Shown here in pieces: positions 61,196 to 64,000 of a stretch of DNA of 64,000 bases (positions are counted from its first letter, which is position 1; every line of letters begins with the position of its first letter). The DNA is taken from NCBI GenBank assembly GCA_963693315.1, contig OY856186.1:280126220-280190219 (forward strand), written 5' to 3'. The translations under genes and the position numbers were made by a program. Under the pieces are notes generated by a model, which ran no database searches, had not been told where the DNA came from, and worked only from the letters and a program-made list of their open reading frames with translations. Source of the stretch: Diogma glabrata. Taxonomy: Eukaryota > Arthropoda > Insecta > Diptera > Cylindrotomidae.

Positions 61196-61415
61196 ATCAC
61201 ACAAAAAAATTTTATGGATAAATTGATCAAAAAGAACCATACTATTGTGATATGTTAACTATATTTTATGGTTGCTACGAACCATACTATGGTGATAGAT
61301 AACCAAATTTTATGGTTGTTATTGTAGATACAGAACCATACTATGATTATAATTGACCGCATTTTATGGTTCTCTAAAATATGATCAATTTAACCACAAA
61401 ATTTTTTTGTGTGAT
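61196..61415. mobile_element. 220-bp MITE with three internal repeats
   Basis: The ends ATCACACAAAAAAATTTTATGG and CC.CAAAATTTTTTTGTGTGAT are inverted, followed inward by TTGATCA/TGATCAATTT. Between them GAACCATACTAT..TGATA...AAC and CATTTTATGGTTG alternate three times with a spacing of about 50-65 bp. Confidence 0.8.
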
Positions 61416-62500
61416 AACTAAACGCAAACATATATTTTTTCTATGCGAAAAGACAATTCACTAGTGAAAAAAAATAACAAATTATAGTTGCTATGGCTTT
61501 TCATATAATTTTACAAAGTATTTTAAACAACGTAACCATGAAAAAATAGAATATGAATTTTGAATGTTTTGTTGTCGATTTCTAGCTTTATAATTTATAG
61601 TGAATATCGATTATATATTATTATCATAGAAAAAATTGTATTTCCTACGCGAGAAAAAAACAATGCTTTCATCTCTTGTAGGAAAATAGACTATTTTTAT
61701 CTACATCTTGTCAAAGACAAAAATTATCAACAATTTATTTTCGCACTACCCACAATTTGGTTCTGAATTCATTCTAAAATTTCGATACAGTATAGTATTT
61801 AGTTAAATAAATATTTGTTCTAAAATGTCGAAAGGGTTGTGTAGATTACATCCTGGACGTTTTTCTCACTTTTGTGGTGAATTTATTATATCTAAGAAAG
61901 GATATTCCATAACGGAGCTACTCAAAGAAACAAATTTTTGTTACTTTAAAATTTAGTACTCATCAAGGCAAAAAGTGGGTTCCTCACATATTTTGTGAAA
62001 GAAGTGTAACAAAGTAGCCTGGTGATCAGTGAAGCGGTTGTATAATTCCCTGATTTATAGATTCACTATTTTCTCATATACATCAAATTTGCATTAGCTG
62101 AGACTTTCATAATTATTTTTTTTTTAAACTCAAACCGTAGTTGCCATTAACACTAGTTTTCATAAAACAAATAATGTCCTAAAACAGTTGTGTAATATTT
62201 TCCAATGTGCTTTCCTATATTCAATTTATATTCATCATCTGCTATAGTTTCCTTTTAAAAATTGTCCTAATATAACAGTTTTACAATGTCATTGGTTCGT
62301 CATTGTGCTGTCTCCATGTAGATTTCCTTCCATCGTTTTGTAGTCAATGCTTTTTTAGCTTAATTTAGTTGTACAGATTCATTAATGGGTTTTCAGTCAA
62401 TAAAATATGCTACCAGTTAAGGCTAATTTGATACTATAAATAGAAAGATATAGATCGCTTCTGTTTCTTAATTGTTTTTCATTTCGATTCGTGAATATCA
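61416..62500. other. AT-rich stretch without recognised genes
   Basis: No coding signal or repeat structure is supported here. Confidence 0.45.
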
Positions 62501-62679
62501 GTGGCAAGATGTTGTAACATCACTTTTGACGATTCTATCGTATTTTACGCTAATCGGTATGCTGTAACACAAAACGACTGTCGATTATCGTATTCACGAC
62601 AGTCGTTTTGTGTTACAGCATACCGATTAGCGTAAAATACGATAGAATCGTCAAAAGTGATGTTACAACATCTTGCCAC
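62501..62679. repeat. Perfect 83-bp inverted repeat with a 13-base loop
   Basis: The left arm 62501-62583 and right arm 62597-62679 are exact reverse complements over all 83 bases; the loop is ATTATCGTATTCA. There is no poly(A), no target duplication and no coding. It could be a hairpin-RNA source, a fresh foldback or a read-folding artefact. Confidence 0.95.
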
Positions 62680-63188
62680 AGATTTTTTTTTGAATTTAGA
62701 AAAACAATTTTTTTTCTGTTAGTACCATGTTAGTTAAATTACACAAATACAAAGGAAAAATCTCGTATGGGTATTTTATGGCTCTTACTATAGTGCAGTT
62801 AGCCGCACGGTTTTTTTATTGCAATTGGGCGTTGCAAATTTAAGATCTCAAAACAAACAAAAAATTATTTTTACATGTTTTGTGCTGTGTTAAGAATATC
62901 CAAAAACAACATTTCATATGAATCAATCATAATTCGACTTTTTGTCTACAGAAGATTTTTCGATTCTATGTCTAAAAAGTAGACAGTAGCTGCTTTTGAG
63001 TTTTTGATTTTGACGTAGAGACGTCGCATGTTTGTTTAAAAAAAAAATAAACCAATTTATGTTGAATATTATCCAGAAAAAACCACCAAAGAAACAATAA
63101 TTTGGATTAAACTGCACTATGGTGGTAAATATTGATGGTAGTATCTCGTCGTACTGATTGTGAATAAAGAAATCTGTGATATAGTTTT
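62680..63188. other. AT-rich stretch without recognised genes
   Basis: Nothing is supported beyond poly(T)/poly(A) tracts. Confidence 0.4.
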
Positions 63189-63535
63189 ATGAACTGTGAT
63201 AATTGTAAAGCGTGATCATAACCTATACATAGTGTAATTTGTTATTAGTATAAATTTACCAATTTAGCTGTTGTTTGTTTCTTATGAACTATGAAAATTA
63301 TAAAGTATAATCATAACCTTTAAATAGTGCACTTCGTTATTAGTATAAATTTACAAATTTAGCTGTTGTTAGTTTCTTATGAACTGTGAAAATTGTAAAG
63401 TATAATCATAACCTATAAATAGTGCACTTCGTTATTAGTATAAATTTACAAATTTAGCTGTTGTTTGTTTCTTATAACTGTGAATATTCTGTTGTTTGTT
63501 TCCTATGAACTGTGATAATTGTAGTTGTAATTACA
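63189..63535 (+). repeat. 95-bp tandem repeat, three copies plus partial
   Basis: ATGAACT.TGA.AATT.TAAAG...ATCATAACC...TAGTG... starts at 63189, 63284 and 63379, exactly 95 bp apart. Copies 2 and 3 are closest to each other. A partial copy (TTGTTTGTTTC.TATGAACTGTGATAATTG) follows at about 63490-63523. Confidence 0.85.
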
Positions 63536-63874
63536 ACAAAGAAAAATTATTGAACCTCTGGATAATATAAGTTGCCAAATTAGTTTTTGTGTTTTCTTTT
63601 AGACGATGATAATTGTTCGTAATAAGTTTAACAAAAAGTTTATTTACAACTCTGTGTTGCTATCAATTATAAACATACAAATCAAAGTTATAAAATTGCC
63701 GGTTGAGATAATCTGGGTTAACTCATGCACCAGGGAACAAGTCGGGGAGATAAGTTATAATTTCCTTCAGATTTCTTAACATTATTGAGATTTTGAATCC
63801 GGAATTTACCGATTTGGGAGCTGGTTAAGGATAAGCGACTGAACTAAACGACGGGAGTGGGGACTGGAAGAACC

Positions 63875-63885
63875 ATGAGGTGAGT
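63875..63885 (+). other. Possible first coding exon end, ATGAG/GTGAGT
   Basis: ACCATGAG stands directly before a strong splice donor GTGAGT at 63880-63885, downstream of about 150 bases that are less AT-rich than their surroundings. This is the layout of a gene whose first coding exon holds only a start codon and part of the next. The rest of the gene would lie beyond the window. No homology is available. Confidence 0.25.
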
Positions 63886-63894
63886 CATTTTTTT

Positions 63895-64000
63895 AAATAT
63901 ATGTATATATGTGAGGGTGTGCAGGTATGTATGAATGGGTGCGTGAGTGCGTGTGCATGTGTGTGTATGTATGGGATATGGATGTGTGGGTGAATGAATC
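63895..64000 (+). repeat. TG-rich simple sequence
   Basis: Irregular TGTG, GTGTATG and GTGGGTG words run to the end of the window. This is typical of purine-pyrimidine microsatellites in introns. Confidence 0.7.

Noticed and set aside
63189..63535. Possible CRISPR-like array
   Set aside because: The 95-bp units are directly adjacent without spacers and this is a eukaryotic genome; it is a plain tandem repeat.

Overview
The window is AT-rich nuclear DNA of an animal, almost certainly an insect. It has spliced genes with introns of about 57-63 bp, and Ty3/gypsy, R1, RTE, P, mariner, hAT and Penelope-type elements side by side. The order is not resolved from the sequence alone. The window is gene-poor: two recognisable host genes and one small nested gene lie in the first 10 kb, and most of the rest is layered, mostly decayed transposable elements.

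Genes (3.1-9.95 kb). A seven-exon gene on + (3139-8080, 1105 aa) matches MMS22L, the partner of TONSL in repair of stalled replication forks. Its fifth intron holds an antisense two-exon gene (6740-7080) for a 92-residue protein that I do not recognise. A convergent - strand gene (8118-9947, 590 aa) is DDX20/Gemin3, the DEAD-box helicase of the SMN complex. The two stop codons are only 37 bp apart, so the transcripts must overlap at their 3' ends.

Mobile DNA. 1-1.7 kb: an internally deleted LINE derivative. 10.6-14.2 kb: LINE 'A', carrying endonuclease and reverse transcriptase with two frameshifts. 14.2-14.8 kb: RTE endonuclease fragment. 14.9-21.4 kb: P-superfamily relic split by Ty3/gypsy element 'A', which has lost RT and RNase H but keeps gag, protease and integrase. 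23.3-25.4 kb: R1-clade relic. 25.6-25.9 kb: mariner relic. 25.9-28.85 kb: element with TIRs of about 590 bp and a broken transposase of a family I cannot name. 29.96-33.73 kb: Ty3/gypsy-like element 'B' with near-identical LTRs, a 4-bp target duplication and only gag plus protease. 36-40 kb: RTE relic split inside its RT by a 1.36-kb foldback. 40.4-43.4 kb: nearly intact LINE 'B'. 44.5-46.5 kb: hAT relic of ZMYM1 type. 46.8-47.2 kb: GIY-YIG end of a Penelope-like element. 48.7-49.85 kb: solo LTR containing a MITE. 49.95-51.2 kb: repeat-filled TIR element.

51.4-57.84 kb is a 3.2-kb head-to-tail duplication that is practically identical between copies. 58-64 kb holds an RTE fragment, several foldbacks, a perfect 83-bp inverted repeat (62501-62679) and a 95-bp tandem repeat, and ends in TG-rich DNA next to a possible first coding exon (ATGAG/GTGAGT at 63875).

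The elements form nested layers that give relative ages. Several survive as non-autonomous derivatives that kept ends or Gag and lost polymerase.
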